This document shows positions 11,240 through 22,420 of a stretch of DNA of 64,000 nucleotides, piece by piece (positions within the stretch are counted from its first letter, which is position 1; each line of letters opens with the position of its first letter). The notes under the pieces were generated by a model, which did not search any database, was not told the DNA's origin, and worked only from the letters and a program-made list of their open reading frames with translations. Both the position numbers and the translations under genes were made by a program. The stretch is from positions 73,228,894 to 73,292,893 of the forward strand of contig OY992537.1 in the NCBI GenBank assembly GCA_963921195.1, given 5' to 3'. Origin of the DNA: Pegoplata infirma. Taxonomy: Eukaryota > Arthropoda > Insecta > Diptera > Anthomyiidae.

Positions 11240-12070
11240 AAAATTTGTCGCAGAAAATGTTTGTAGATCATTTGAACCCTTTAAACGCACGTCTTAGTGG
11301 TATTCTATGAGGATGTTTTAAACAAGGACCAAAATTACCCCTAAAAATTGAAGCTAGAGGGTTAATATATTTTGAGAAAAGAACCGCTATCAAATTTCAC
11401 TGCAGACATCTTTTAACGTTATTTAGCTCTGAACCAGATTTATAAAATTTTTTTAACGTATTTCACACGACTTTGGTGAAAAACAATTTAACAGTATGTG
11501 ATAATTTGAAATTTTACTTTTCGCACGAACTTTTGACCTTTAACAATCCCTAGTAAAATTTGATAAAGAAAATTTTTGTGGAACATTTTAACCCTTTAAA
11601 CGCACGTTTTTGTGGTGTTGGTATACTTTCATTTTTTTTTTGTCCCATTCAAAATACACTCGGTGACCCCAAATTTGTTGCACAGTGTAACCGGTATAAA
11701 TTTCACTGTAAACGGTCCAGTACCTACTTACTGAATAGCCAAATTATTAAAAAATAAACCACCGTGCACCGTTGCGTATGATTGTTATTTAAAGGCAATT
11801 AACAATTTAACAATTCCTAGTAAAATTTGATGAAGAACATTTTTGTGGAACATTTTAACCCTTTAAACGCACGTTTTTGTGGTGTTGGTATACTTTCATT
11901 TTGTTTGTCCCATTCAAAATACACTCGGTGACCCAAATTTGTTGCACAGTGTAACCGGTATAAATTTCACTGTAAACGGTCCAGTACCTACTTACTGAAT
12001 AGCCAAATTATAAAAAAGTAAACCACCGTGCACCGTTGCGTATGATTGTTATTTAAAGGCAATTACAAAA
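11240..12070 (-). mobile_element. TTA-family foldback fragments with a ~265-bp tandem duplication
   Basis: Contains the family words AACATTTTAACCCTTTAAACG and the terminal TGTTGCACAGTGTAA, which is the reverse of the TTACACTGTGCAACA end of the element at 54981. The block 11545-11805 is repeated almost unchanged at 11811-12066, including the terminus. Two adjacent copies of one element end suggest unequal exchange. Confidence 0.65.
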
Positions 12071-12512
12071 TTAAATATACCCTACTTATTCAGTTTTCAA
12101 GCAATTACACTGTGCTCGAATTAAACACTTTTTTTTAACAAGCTGGGCACCCTACTGGTAAAGTTAATTGGAGTAGGCTGAATTCAATAGAGCTATCCGT
12201 TTTTCGAAGTTAGCGCTCGTATTCGCGATTTAAAATGTTGATGCTCAAGTACAATAAAAACGATATTTGCAAACTTTTGCGATCATTTTTTAATTTAAAA
12301 CCATTCAAGTCTACTAAACTAACATAACAAACCATAATACCGTGATTTTTTTTCGCGAAAAACATTTTTTGTTCGCGAAAAATCTTTATTTTCGTGAAAA
12401 AATTGGTTCAATACAAATATTTATAGTTTGATTTGAATTAACGACAGCCATCTGCTAAAGCTACATAGTTCATGTACATTAAATCCCATTGTAATATCAG
12501 TTATTTTAAAGT
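12070..12512. other. No supported feature
   Basis: AT-rich. Short TTCGCGAAAAA repeats lie near 12350-12390, similar to words near 13976 and 16900. Confidence 0.4.
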
Positions 12513-12514
12513 TA

Positions 12515-13820
12515 CACTAAAAAAAAAAACTGTAATGTTAGCAAAAAAAGCCTGTAAACCTACAAGAAAATTTGCTGATTTTGAACACACAATTTTTTTG
12601 CTAAAGTTAGCAAAAATATTTTGCCAATAATTAGTTAACTAAATTTTTTTTTTTGAACTTAGTTCAAACACATCTGAGAACCCCATTGGGTTTGGACCCG
12701 ATAGGTACAGACCCCGATGGGCCTAGACCTAGTTGGGTTCCTTTCAAATCGTCATAGTTTTTGATCTAAAATTTGTGTCCGTTTCGCTCTACCTTGCTTA
12801 GTTTTTGAGATACGTGATTATAGGGGACCACTGGGATCTTGAGAATTAAAAAACTCGATAACTACAAAAATGCTTTTGGACTTTTTGTTGTGTCGGCAAT
12901 ATTTACCGAGATATGAGCATTTTAAAATTTTCGGGAATGCTAACTTTTTTGGATCCAAAGTTAGGGCCCATTAGGGTCCACACATGTGAAGAGGACCGGC
13001 GATACTATAGCCCAGCAAAAACTGACATTACTAGTAATGGGTTTTGTAATCCGAAACAAATGTTTATCACTACTTACTTATTGAATGAAACACTAATTAT
13101 TTTAACAAGGGCGTGAGACAAAAATAACTTGTGAAGAGTATGGAGATAAATACGTAGTTACTGCCTCGGATTACAAATAAGGAGTAAAAACCCATTACCA
13201 ATAAGAAGTAAAATAATTAGTTAATTAAAACTTTTAAAATTTAACTTGTTTTTACTAACACTTAAAAATTCCGTAATTTTTATTAAGTTTTTAAGTACTT
13301 TTTAAGTTAATTGAATTGTAAAGGTTAAAAACTGCAAGTGCAAGAAGATATTATTACTTAGAGGTGCTTTTATAACATATTACTGAGAAGTAGTTACTTT
13401 TGGGCTTAAAATAATGTTAATGGTAATGGGTACTCATTATAAATAATGTACTTGGTAATGATTACTTTTCACAACTCATTACCATGTTTTTGCTGGGAGA
13501 GAGCTCGAGAACCAAAAATGGCCTCCATTTTGCTCTATCTGGCTTAGTTTCCGAGATAGCGCCATTTAAAGTTTTCTGAAAATAAAAAAAAAATTACCAT
13601 TTATTTTGCTAATATTAGCAAAAAATCTTGTAAAAATGTTGTCAACTCAATTTAGCAAAAGAAATTAGTTCAAAGTTTGTTTAAAATTGCTAATGTGCTA
13701 AATGAAGTTTAAAAGAATTTTTTGGTAACATGCTAATCTCAACTAAAAATTTGCTAAAAGTTAGCTAACTAGCGTTAGCAAAAAAAATTTAGTAAATCTA
13801 CTAACGTATTTTTTTGAGTG
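12515..13820. mobile_element. CACTCAAA-family TIR element, copy 1 (interrupted)
   Basis: The ends are CACTAAAAAAAAAAACTG and TTTTTTGAGTG next to TA. The interior is highly similar to the copy at 20363-21249 (TTAGTTCAAACACATCTGAG, GTCCGTTTCGCTCTACC, CCTCCATTTTGCTCTATCTG). The 60-70-codon frames inside are not conserved between copies. An insertion at 13011-13497 is absent from copy 2. Confidence 0.75.
13011..13497. mobile_element. 487-bp MITE with CCCAGCAAAAAC ends, nested
   Basis: The ends CCCAGCAAAAAC and GTTTTTGCTGGG mark an insertion that the related copy lacks: it runs directly from GATACTATGG to AGAACCAAAA (20916-20938). The interior has repeated ATTACCA/TACTTA words and no coding frame. 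Confidence 0.75.
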
Positions 13821-14149
13821 TAGCGTTGTGTATTTCGATATTCGCGATTATTTTTTTTTATATTAAAGTTAAAAAAAAATATATTTTTTTTTTATATTAT
13901 TTAGGCAGTTGCTGAATTTTTATCATCTAACTAAACTCTATTGAAATACAAAAAAAAAATAATTCGCAGAAATTTTTTCGCGAATTTTTTTTGCGAAATT
14001 TTTTTTTTTTTAATTTTTTTTATTTTGCTATTAATTTATGAAAATGAGTAGAACCATATCGGAGGGGGTCAAAAATATTCATGATTGAATTCACTAACAA
14101 TAAGAATGACCCTAAGACAAACTGTCATTTAAACTTAATTTGAGACAAA

Positions 14150-14360
14150 TCAGACGATTTTAACCCATCGAGGATCGCCCTCGATCCAAGTTTAGAGTTT
14201 TTGGTGAACACTTTAAAAAAAATTAATCGAAGGGACCCACGAGTTAAAATGATCGCATCGGCTCAAATTAATTTTAAAAGAAAGTTGTCTCAAGCTCTAT
14301 GAAAGGGTCAAGGAAAAAAAATTGAGATTAAAAAAAAAAACGCCATTATTTGCAAATTTC
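14150..14360 (-). repeat. Dispersed repeat R1, copy 3
   Basis: The reverse complement carries CCCTTTCATAGAGCTTGAG and CCCTTCGATTAATTT, matching the copies at 1386 and 4610. A further worn piece lies near 49230-49285. Confidence 0.5.
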
Positions 14361-14387
14361 AATAACACTGTGCTACAAAAAAAAAAA

Positions 14388-14490
14388 CAAGTAAAAAAAT
14401 TATAGTTGGCCAAGACCGACCATTTACACTCTATACTAGTGTTTTCCGAAAAATGAACCCCAAGTCCAAATATGGACATGATTGGATCAA
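14388..14490 (-). mobile_element. DINE-1-like 3' end (family A), fragment
   Basis: In reverse complement it ends with the GGTCGGTCTTGGCC-like hairpin and TATAATTTTTTTACTTG, matching the 3' end of the 6957-7800 copy. Only about 100 bp remain. Confidence 0.6.
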
Positions 14491-14530
14491 TTTTTTGTCG
14501 AAAACCGTTCCAGTTATTCGTGTTTTTTTT

Positions 14531-15748
14531 ATATCGTCGCTGCTCCGTCGTGATTGGGTATGTGACATTTTTGGTTTTTTTTTTATTGCATAAAATGAAA
14601 CCTCTATAGGTCATCCGTCTGCCCACTAAACCGTTTAGCGATATCTTGAAAGGTTTAGAAGTTAGCAAAAGTAGCTATGTGAAATCCATATGTAAATGTT
14701 CCAAAAAAAAATGGTATGTGTCGTTTAAAACCAGTTTTTGTTAAGAAAACTTTTGCAAATATAAACATTTTTGCTTCAAATTGTTAACATAAAGGTTTTA
14801 GGCATGATTACATACTATACTAAAAAACGAAGTATGAGATCACATTTTAAAGAGATGCTGTCATTATAAAAAATCAATTTTTCGCGATTTGCAATAAAAG
14901 TAATATGATCTAAACACTTTTTTTGCAGAAATTAATTACATTCATTTGTCTTTTTATACACAGGATATCAATTCTAAAAACTTATTATGCAGTTGCAAAA
15001 AAAAACGCAAAATTAATAAAATATGAGAAAATCGCGATTTTTGCCATTTAAACGCAAACAATTTTATCCAAATTTGTATTTAATATATCGTTATGAGTCT
15101 AATCCCCATTTCCCATAAATTTGTAAAAGCAGATTTATTTAAATAAAAAACTGCAACAAAATGTGCATAACTTTAACGATGATTTGCATTAAAACTGTTT
15201 CATTGATTCAAAATCGGACTTCACCGTTGAAATTAGCATGCCCCATTTATATAGAAATGATGGTCAGTTCTCATGGCACAAATTTGAGTACCATTTTTTT
15301 GAGTAAAATTTTTTCGCTAAAAAAACAAATTTCATTGGAACAACGCAGGACTTGGATGCAGATTTGTACAAAATATGGGTTTATAAAGTGTAATTACTAT
15401 TTTTTTAATGAATATTTAAATTTTTTGCACTATTATCCAATTTTATAACTTAAGTTCTTTGAACAAAAACGGTCATGTGTTTAAAAATGTCCAAAAATAA
15501 AAAAATAATACCAAAAATGTTCTGACAAAATGTGTTATGTGTAGTTTTTATGTAATCCGTTAATATCTTCGTTTTAGCTAAAAAATCATCCTTTTTTTGT
15601 GGTACACATCTATTAAATATCTTTATGTATTTTAAAGACGCTTGACTTTTATAAAATATATCAAAATGACAAAATAAAACGGTTTTTTTGCTCTCCTGAA
15701 AACTTCATTAAAAACACATAATAAATTACGACGGAGCAGCGACGATAT
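14531..15748. mobile_element. 1.2-kb TIR element with 15-bp flanking direct repeats
   Basis: ATATCGTCGCTGCTCCGTCG at 14531 is mirrored by CGACGGAGCAGCGACGATAT ending at 15748. ATTCGTGTTTTTTTT directly abuts both ends (14516-14530 and 15749-15763). The interior is AT-rich, with no transposase and only short chance frames (the longest at 15161-15448 has no recognised motif). A 15-bp duplication is unusual for a TIR element. Confidence 0.65.
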
Positions 15749-15763
15749 ATTCGTGTTTTTTTT

Positions 15764-16455
15764 TTTTAATTTTCAAAATTCTAAAAATTTTATTGCTGGG
15801 TGCCACGACCTTTAATGATATAACTGAATATCGGGCTAAATATTTTATGACGGCTATACTATTTTTATTAATGCGATTTTTTGTAGCGATAAAATAATTA
15901 TCTATTACTGATGCAATTTCTAGTTTTTATTACAGTTATTTTTTTTTTTTTTCAAACTAGTAGTATTTACAATATTTTTTCATAATTTAAATTTTAAAAC
16001 AGATGCTGTTTTGTAGACAATATCAAAAACTAGCAGCTGTTAACACCGGTTCAAATGAAACGAAACGAAAAGAAAAACACAAACGCTAAACAACAATTAA
16101 TTAATACAGACAAAATTGTTTACATTTTATTAAGAAAATAAAATAAATACATAATAAATTAATTGACTGATTGATTAAATGCGTGTCAATACAGCGAGAG
16201 AAATATAGAAATATACAGGGGTTAGTAACACAAAATGAATTTAATTTCCATTCAATTTAAATATTTTAAACACTTTGACATATTGCAGCAGATCAGACAA
16301 CAGGGGAACAATTTAAACGAGTTACAAATATAAGGTGACATTTAAGCAAAATAATGTAGGATTTTTATTTTTTAATATAAAATGAAAATGTTTACAAATT
16401 TTATTAAAATAAAGAAAGAACACTTCGCTAATTTATATCAAAAATGTTCATTAAC
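15764..16455. other. No supported feature
   Basis: AT-rich sequence with no terminal repeats or coding evidence. Confidence 0.45.
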
Positions 16456-16650
16456 ACACTCAAAAAAAAATTAACTAAACAATGGGAAAATTAACTAAAT
16501 TCAAGGAAAATTTATAATGATTTAGCTCCATTGCCATGTTTTCCTTCTATAAAGTTCATGTTCTTCTTAAAAATAAAAGAAGAAAAAATTATTTAATATT
16601 TTGCCAATTGAACTAAAAAATCCCGACTAAAAAAGTTTAGATATACACTC
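16456..16650. repeat. CACTCAAA-family fragment
   Basis: CACTCAAAAAAAAATTAACT followed by GGAAAATTTATAATGATTTA resembles, in reverse, the right end of the element at 38569-39557 (AATCATTATCAATTTTCC). Only the end region is present. Confidence 0.45.
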
Positions 16651-16669
16651 TAAAAAACGCATGTAAACT

Positions 16670-17110
16670 TACTATTATAAATTGGGTAAATTTAATATGA
16701 TAAAATATTAATAATTTCAGACAAAAAAAAATTAATTAAAAATTAAATATCGCTCATTTCATGAGATGTTTCCCAGCATCTAATCAAATGTTCCTTAATT
16801 TATTTGAAATTTTGCACACATGAACACTATGAAGCTATTAAAATAAATCAGTTGTTAGTTCCGAGAAAATCCGCGAATTCGCGAATATATTCGCGTTTGC
16901 GAATTCGTGGATTTTCGCGAAACTAAAAACGAATTTATTTTAATTGCTCCATATTGTACCTGTGTGCGAAATTTCAAATAAATTAAAGAACATTTTATTA
17001 GATGCTGGGGGACATCTCATGGAATGAGCGATATTTAATTTTTAATTTATTTTTTTTTTGTCTGAAATTATTAATATTTTATCATATTAATCATATTTAA
17101 CAATTTAAAA
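16670..17110. repeat. ~440-bp palindrome centred on CGCGAATTCGCG-type words
   Basis: The left arm (AATATGATAAAATATTAATA, GATATCGCTCATTTCATGAG-like) mirrors the right arm (ATTAATATTTTATCATATTA), meeting near 16889. The centre is rich in TTCGCGAA/GAATTCGCG words. It would extrude as a long cruciform. It is probably a snapback MITE whose terminal target site was not resolved. Confidence 0.65.
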
Positions 17111-17159
17111 TAATAAAAAACTCAAAAAAAATAAATCGTTATAAATCGCGAGTTCGCGA

Positions 17160-17725
17160 CCTCTAGATATTATTTTAAAAATCCCCAAAAAAAAACCGAA
17201 ATTTTTTTGCACAAAAAGGAACAAAATTCGCAGGTATTCCCCAAGAAAATAACAACTTTGTTTTTTTCTAGGCAGTCTAGTGTGGATATAGGGCGTAGGT
17301 ATGCTTTAAAAAAATGTTGACGGGTAAAAATAAATAGGGGGTTGGTCTCACTAATGACCCCTCTTGGACGCACCATTGGACCGGTAGAAGCTGATTAAAT
17401 AAAACAAATTTACAAAAAATAAAAAAAAAATTGTATGGGGACCGCCTTAACAATTAGAGATAGAGGGTAGGTTTGTTCAGAGAAAATGTTTGGACTAAAA
17501 AAATATTGTGGGTCGGCCATACATTTTGTTGCTCTAAGGCCACTATTAGGGCAGTTAGATCGGTTGGAGCAAATTTAAAAAAAATCGTTTTGTGTGGGAG
17601 CCCCCTTAGAAATTGGAGATAGGGTATTAGTTTGTTCCGAAGAAATGTTTAAACGTAAAAATTAATGGGGGTCGGTTTTGGATATGACACCCTTTATGGC
17701 GCACCATTGGAGCGGTAGAAATGAT
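17160..17725 (+). repeat. Tandem ~165-178-bp modules (M170 family)
   Basis: Three divergent units start near 17269, 17447 and 17607. Each has a GAGATAGAGGGTAGGTTTGT-type word, then a GGGTCGG word, then GCACCATTGGAGCGGTAGAA-type sequence. The same module occurs at 28200-28400, 28840-29110 (both orientations) and, reversed, at 61520-61705. Confidence 0.6.
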
Positions 17726-18242
17726 TTTAAGATTGGAAAAAATAAATTTTTTTCAAAAAATTTAAAAAATAGTAATAATTGTTATCCCACAATCCTCCTG
17801 GGCAAAAAATTTGAAGAATCGATAGTTTTACACAAAAAAATTTCAAAAAAATCGAAGAGAAGAGGGAAAATCCAAAAAAAAAAATTTCAAAGTGTCCGAT
17901 TTAACATGGAATGCCCCATATATATATATTAGAGTGTCCCTTATTTTGGAAATGTTGGAAATGTTGAGATGAGACAGTACCCACTCATTTTTTTTTCATT
18001 TGACTCAAAAATAACTCAGGAAAAATTTTACGCCCCTACGACCACGCCTTCCCTACGCGACGGGGCCTTAAAAAGCGGGGCTTAAAAAATTATTTTTCCA
18101 TAGAAACCAAAAATTTTTTTTTTTTTGTTATTAATTATAATAATACTTGGTTAGCTTATTCACGACAAAAAATTTGATTTTAGATTTCTAAGTCCCGGAC
18201 ACAAATTTCTCTTGGAAATTTTTTTGCGTTTCCCGAAAAAAC
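17726..18242. other. No supported feature
   Basis: AT-rich. The word GGAATGCCCCATATA near 17910 resembles the end GGAATGCCTCATATA of the family seen at 26866-27060, but nothing else matches. Confidence 0.35.
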
Positions 18243-18735
18243 TGCACTAAAAATAATTATTCTGTTAAATCCTCTGTAAAATGACTGTAATCTTAATTCG
18301 ACAGATATTTAAAAAATTTATCTGTCGAAATACAGATTAAAAAAAATACTTTGTATTTTCTTGTGACCGAAAAACAAAATTTTGTAAAATTGGAGTAACT
18401 CGTTAAAAACTCGTAATTTTCACAAAAATAAAAAAGTCAATTTACAATTTGGAAACATTAAAGCGGGCAAATTTAACAAAATTTTTATTAATTTAATTTT
18501 TTAATTTTAATTAATGTTTTTGAAGCAGAGAAGTTCTAATCATAAAATGGATTTAACTAAAACTTTGTAAATTAACAGAGTTTTTTTGTAAAATTTTAAA
18601 CTCATAAAAAGCATTTAACTAAAACTTTGTAAATTTACAAAGTTTTTTGTTAAAATTATTTTCGGATTAATCAATATTTTGGAGATAATTCTGTAAATTT
18701 ACAGTTTTTTTTTGATTTTTTCTGTAAGTACAGAT
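18243..18735. repeat. CTGTAAA-type repeat with a 62-bp internal duplication
   Basis: Recurrent AACTTTGTAAATT/CTGTAAATTTACAG words. Two adjacent ~62-bp units (about 18540-18660) share ATTTAACTAAAACTTTGTAA. Ends resembling GCACTAA..CGAGCAC suggest a TIR element, but no target duplication was established. Confidence 0.4.
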
Positions 18736-18913
18736 CGAGCACGGGCTCTAATTATATTTGTTATAAGGGTTCAAGTTGAAAAAATGCAGAAGAAAAATTG
18801 AATTTCTAAAAATTATTGACATTTCTGGTATTTCCTATACCGGTTTCAAACACCCCAGTTAGTGTCATCTTCAGTAGGATTTTAAATGTCGGTTTGTCTT
18901 GTTAATGAAAACT

Positions 18914-19471
18914 GTTTTTATACCCTCCAACTACAGTATGGGGGTATACTCACTTTGTCATTCCGTGTGTAACGCATCGAAATATCGGTCGGGGACCCCA
19001 TAAAGTATATATATTATTGATCACTGATCGATTCTAAGACATTCTAGCGATGTCCGTCCGTCCGTCCGTCCGTCCGTCTGTCCGTCCGTCCGTCCGTCTG
19101 TAGTTAACACGATGCAGTCCAAAATAAAAGAGCTAGGAACCTCAAGTTTGGCACAAATATGTGTTATGTTCCTAGGCAGATTAAGTTCGGAAATTGGCCA
19201 AATCGGACCAGGGGGAAAAAAGTTCCCCCTTGAAGAACTAAACCAACCTCTAAAAAATACACGTTTTAACATGTTTTTTTGTATTTTTGTTAAATAAATG
19301 AAACATTTGGTATATTTATCGCGATGGGAAGGTGCTCTCAACGTGCCCCACTGACCCTATCAACCCCCCCCCCCCCCCAAAAAAAAAAAGAAACACCTCT
19401 GTCAATTTTTTTTTTTTACATTTTGGAGGGTATAAAAGATTCGGCACAGCCGAATTTAACACTCTCACTTG
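18914..19471 (+). mobile_element. DINE-1-like element (family B), complete
   Basis: Begins TTTTTATACCCTCCAACTAC, carries GATGTCCGTCCGTCCGTCC... at 19048-19100, and ends with AAAGATTCGGCACAGCCGAA and TTTAACACTCTCACTTG. It is the best family B reference in the window. Fragments lie at 3467, 5940, 27080, 37200 and 46148. No coding frame is expected for this class. Confidence 0.8.
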
Positions 19472-19919
19472 TTTATATATGTGAATATTTATAGTTTCTA
19501 CAGAATAAATTTTGACAGTTTCCAACACTACAATTCTATTTCTAGCAATCTCAACCTCACTTCGAAATCATTTTACAGAGTTTTCTTCGTAAAATAACAA
19601 AAAATCTTGCTGGTTGGAAATCTATGGTATTTTCTGCTGGTTCAGCAGAGTATCTCCGTAATTCAACAGAGTGATTATTTTGAGTGTGGGTACATGGGAT
19701 AAATTTGAAAATTTTAAGACAAAAAAAAAATAATACAAAATTCTACATATTTAATCCAATGATATAAAATTATATAGAATTATATAAAATTAGATAAACC
19801 CAATAATCGAATCAAAAATGATCATATTTAATCTAATATAACAAATTTTTAACTATTTTGATCCACCAATTTCATCATATTATTTGATCCAAATACGTGT
19901 TGGGCCGTATTAAATTATA
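19472..19919. other. AT-rich stretch, weak repeat words only
   Basis: CAGAGT/CAACAGAGTG words near 19575-19690 hint at a small TIR repeat ending TTTTGAGTG. No confident boundaries. Confidence 0.35.
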
Positions 19920-20145
19920 CACAGAGAGAACAGTTTAGTTGTGCCAGCAGAATTTAGAGCCAACTGCATGGTTTAATAAAAACAACCGAAATTTTCGGTT
20001 GCGATAACCAAAATTAGTTTTGAAAATTTAACTTCTGTTGGTTCAAATAAATTTCAATAGTCGCAACCGAAAATTTCGGTTATTGTTATTAAACAATGTA
20101 GTTGGATCTAAATTCGGCTGGCACAATTAAACTGTTTTCTATGTG
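19920..20145. mobile_element. 226-bp snapback MITE, TA target
   Basis: CACAGAGAGAACAGTTTAGT mirrors ACTGTTTTCTATGTG, flanked on both sides by TA. The arms stay paired through AATTTAG and CAACCGAAATTTTCGGTT, so almost the whole element folds on itself. Confidence 0.75.
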
Positions 20146-20209
20146 TATATGGCTCAATTTCATATTATATATGGACCTGTATATTTTTTTAGTCGGATGG
20201 GACAAATTT

Positions 20210-21600
20210 TATTTATAGTTCATACACATTTGAGGACCCGTTTAAGTGAAGACCGCATTGGGTTCAGACCCGATAGGTTCAGACCCCAATCGGTTCAGAC
20301 CCAGTTAGGTTCCTTAAGAATCCTTACAGTTTTGATCTAAAATTTTTGTCCGTTTCGCTCTACACTCAAAAAAAAAAAACTGTAATGTTAGCAAAAAAAG
20401 CTTGTAAACCTACAAGAAAATTTGCTGATTTTGAACCCACAATTTTTTTGCTAAAGTTAGCAAAAATGTTTTGCCAATAATTAGTTAACTAATTTTTTTT
20501 TTTTTGAACTTAGTTCATACACATCTGAGAACCCCATTGGGTTCGGACCCGATAGGTCCAGACCCCGATGGGCCTAGACCTAGTTGGGTTCTTTAAAATC
20601 GTCATAGTTTTTTATCCAAAATTTGTGTCCGTTTCGCTCTACCTTGCTTAGTTTTTGAGATACGTGATTATAGGGGACCACTGGGGTCTTGAGAATTACA
20701 AAACTCGATAACTTCAAAAATATTACTCGGAGAGCTTTTGACTATTTTGCGGTCTTGTTCTACGTGTTGAGAGCTACAAAAATGCTTTTGGACTTTTTGT
20801 TGTGTCGGCAATATTTACCGAGATATGAGCATTTTAAAATTTTCGGGAATGCTAACTTTTTTATATCCAAAGTTAGGGCCCATTAGGGTCCACACATGTG
20901 AAGAGGACCGGCGATACTATGGAGATTCTAAGAACCAAAAATGGCCTCCATTTTGCTCTATCTGGCTTAGTTTCCGAGATAGCGCCATTTTAAGTTTTCT
21001 GAAAATAAAAAAAAATTTACCATTTATTTTGCTAATATTAGCAAAAAATCTTGTAAAAATGATGTCAACTCAATTTCAAATTTAGCAAAAGAAATTAGTT
21101 CAAAGTTTGTTTAAAATTGCTAATGTGCTAAATGAAGTTTACAAGAATTTTTTGCTAACAGCTAATCTCAACTAAAAATTTGCTAAAAGTTAGCTAACTA
21201 GCGTTAGCAAAAAAAAATTAGTAAATCTACTAACGTATTTTTTTGAGTGTACCTTGATTAGTTTTTGAGATACGTGAATTTAGAAGACCACTGGGGTCTT
21301 GAGCATTTTTAAAACTCAATAACTTTAAAACTATTACTCGGAGAGCTTTTGGGTATTTGACGGTCTTGTTCTACGTATTAAGAGCTACAAAAATCCTTTT
21401 TTGTTGTGTTGGAAATATTTACCGATATATGAGCATTTAAAAATTTTCGGCAATGCCAACTTTCTTAAATCAAAAGTTAGGACCCATTGGGGTCCACACA
21501 TGTAAAAAGGATCGGCGACACAGAACCAAAAATGGCCTCCATTTTGCTTTATCTGGTGTTGTTTCCAAGATATCGCCATTTTAAGTTTTTGAAAAAAAAA
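20210..21600 (+). mobile_element. CACTCAAA-family relative, used as host for its own kind
   Basis: 20225-20362 and 21250-21590 together read as one continuous relative of the family interior (GTTCAGACCCGATAGG, GTCCGTTTCGCTCTA | CCTTGATTAGTTTTTGAG, GGTCCACACATGT). A second family member sits between the two parts. Confidence 0.7.
20363..21249. mobile_element. CACTCAAA-family TIR element, copy 2 (TA target)
   Basis: Ends CACTCAAAAAAAAAAAACTG and TTTTTTTGAGTG, flanked by TA on each side. The host sequence reads CGCTCTA before it and TACCTTG after it. The intact relative reads CGCTCTACCTTG, so one TA became two. It is 887 bp, lacks the 487-bp nested MITE of copy 1, and has no transposase. Confidence 0.8.
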
Positions 21601-22300
21601 AATTCTTGAGTTATAAAAATATTGGAAGAAACTTCCTCAAATCTAAGAAGATGAACTAATTGGTAGAAAATTATGTCCTAAAACTAAAGAAGAGGAATAT
21701 GGCTTTAAAATAAAGATTTTTTTCATATATTTCGGGAAAATTTCTTTGGTGGTTACAATTTCTTCTATGTATTAGGGAATTCCATTTAAGGAAAATAATT
21801 GACTATTAAACAGTACATGAACTACAGTTTTTTCCTACACACAAAAAAAACCTTGTCAAATTACTAGGAAAGTCTCGTAATCCCAATTTACCAATATTTG
21901 ACAGTTTTCCTTTTTTTTAACAAATCGAAATTTACATTTTTTTTTTTTTAATTTTAATTTTTTTTGTAATTTTACAAATTTCCAAGATAATTTTATAAAA
22001 AAAATTAAGTAAATTCACGAGAATTTGTAAATTTACAATTTAATTGGTAAAAACCTTGTAAAATTACAAAATTATTGGTAAAATTACTACGAATTTTTGT
22101 CAAATAGGAGGTAGCAAACAAAAAAAAAAAGTTTCAAGTTTTTCTTGTAATTTCACAGGTTTTTTTTTTTTTTTTTTTTTGTGTAACGGTTGAAAAAATT
22201 TCCCAACTTTTAGTTAAATTTAACTAAATTATGGAAAAATTTATAAACTATTTTAAAGAAATTTTTTCCAAAGTTTAAGTAGGGTCTTTTTTTTTTTTTG
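21600..22300 (-). mobile_element. Reverse relative of the 38569-39557 element, with insert
   Basis: Words GGGAATTCCATTTAAGGAAA, GTACATGAACTA and CTAATTGGTAGAAAATTATG match the 38569 element in reverse. An AT-rich insert at 21838-22185 (ACACACAAAAAAAACCTTG ... TTTTTTTGTGTAA) splits it. It ends near 22300 with CCAAAGTTTAAG and TTTTTGAGTGC. Confidence 0.55.
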
Positions 22301-22304
22301 AGTG

Positions 22305-22420
22305 CAGTTAAGAAAATTTTCCAACTTTTTGTTAAAATTAACTAAATTGTGGAAAAATTTATAAACTATTTTGAAGAAAATTTTCTAAAGTTTAAGTTAA
22401 GTCTGTTTTTTGAGTGCATC
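22305..22420 (-). repeat. Second copy of the same element end
   Basis: The last ~115 bp of the preceding repeat (TTAACTAAATTGTGGAAAAA to TTTTTTGAGTGCA) are duplicated in tandem with a few differences. Confidence 0.6.
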
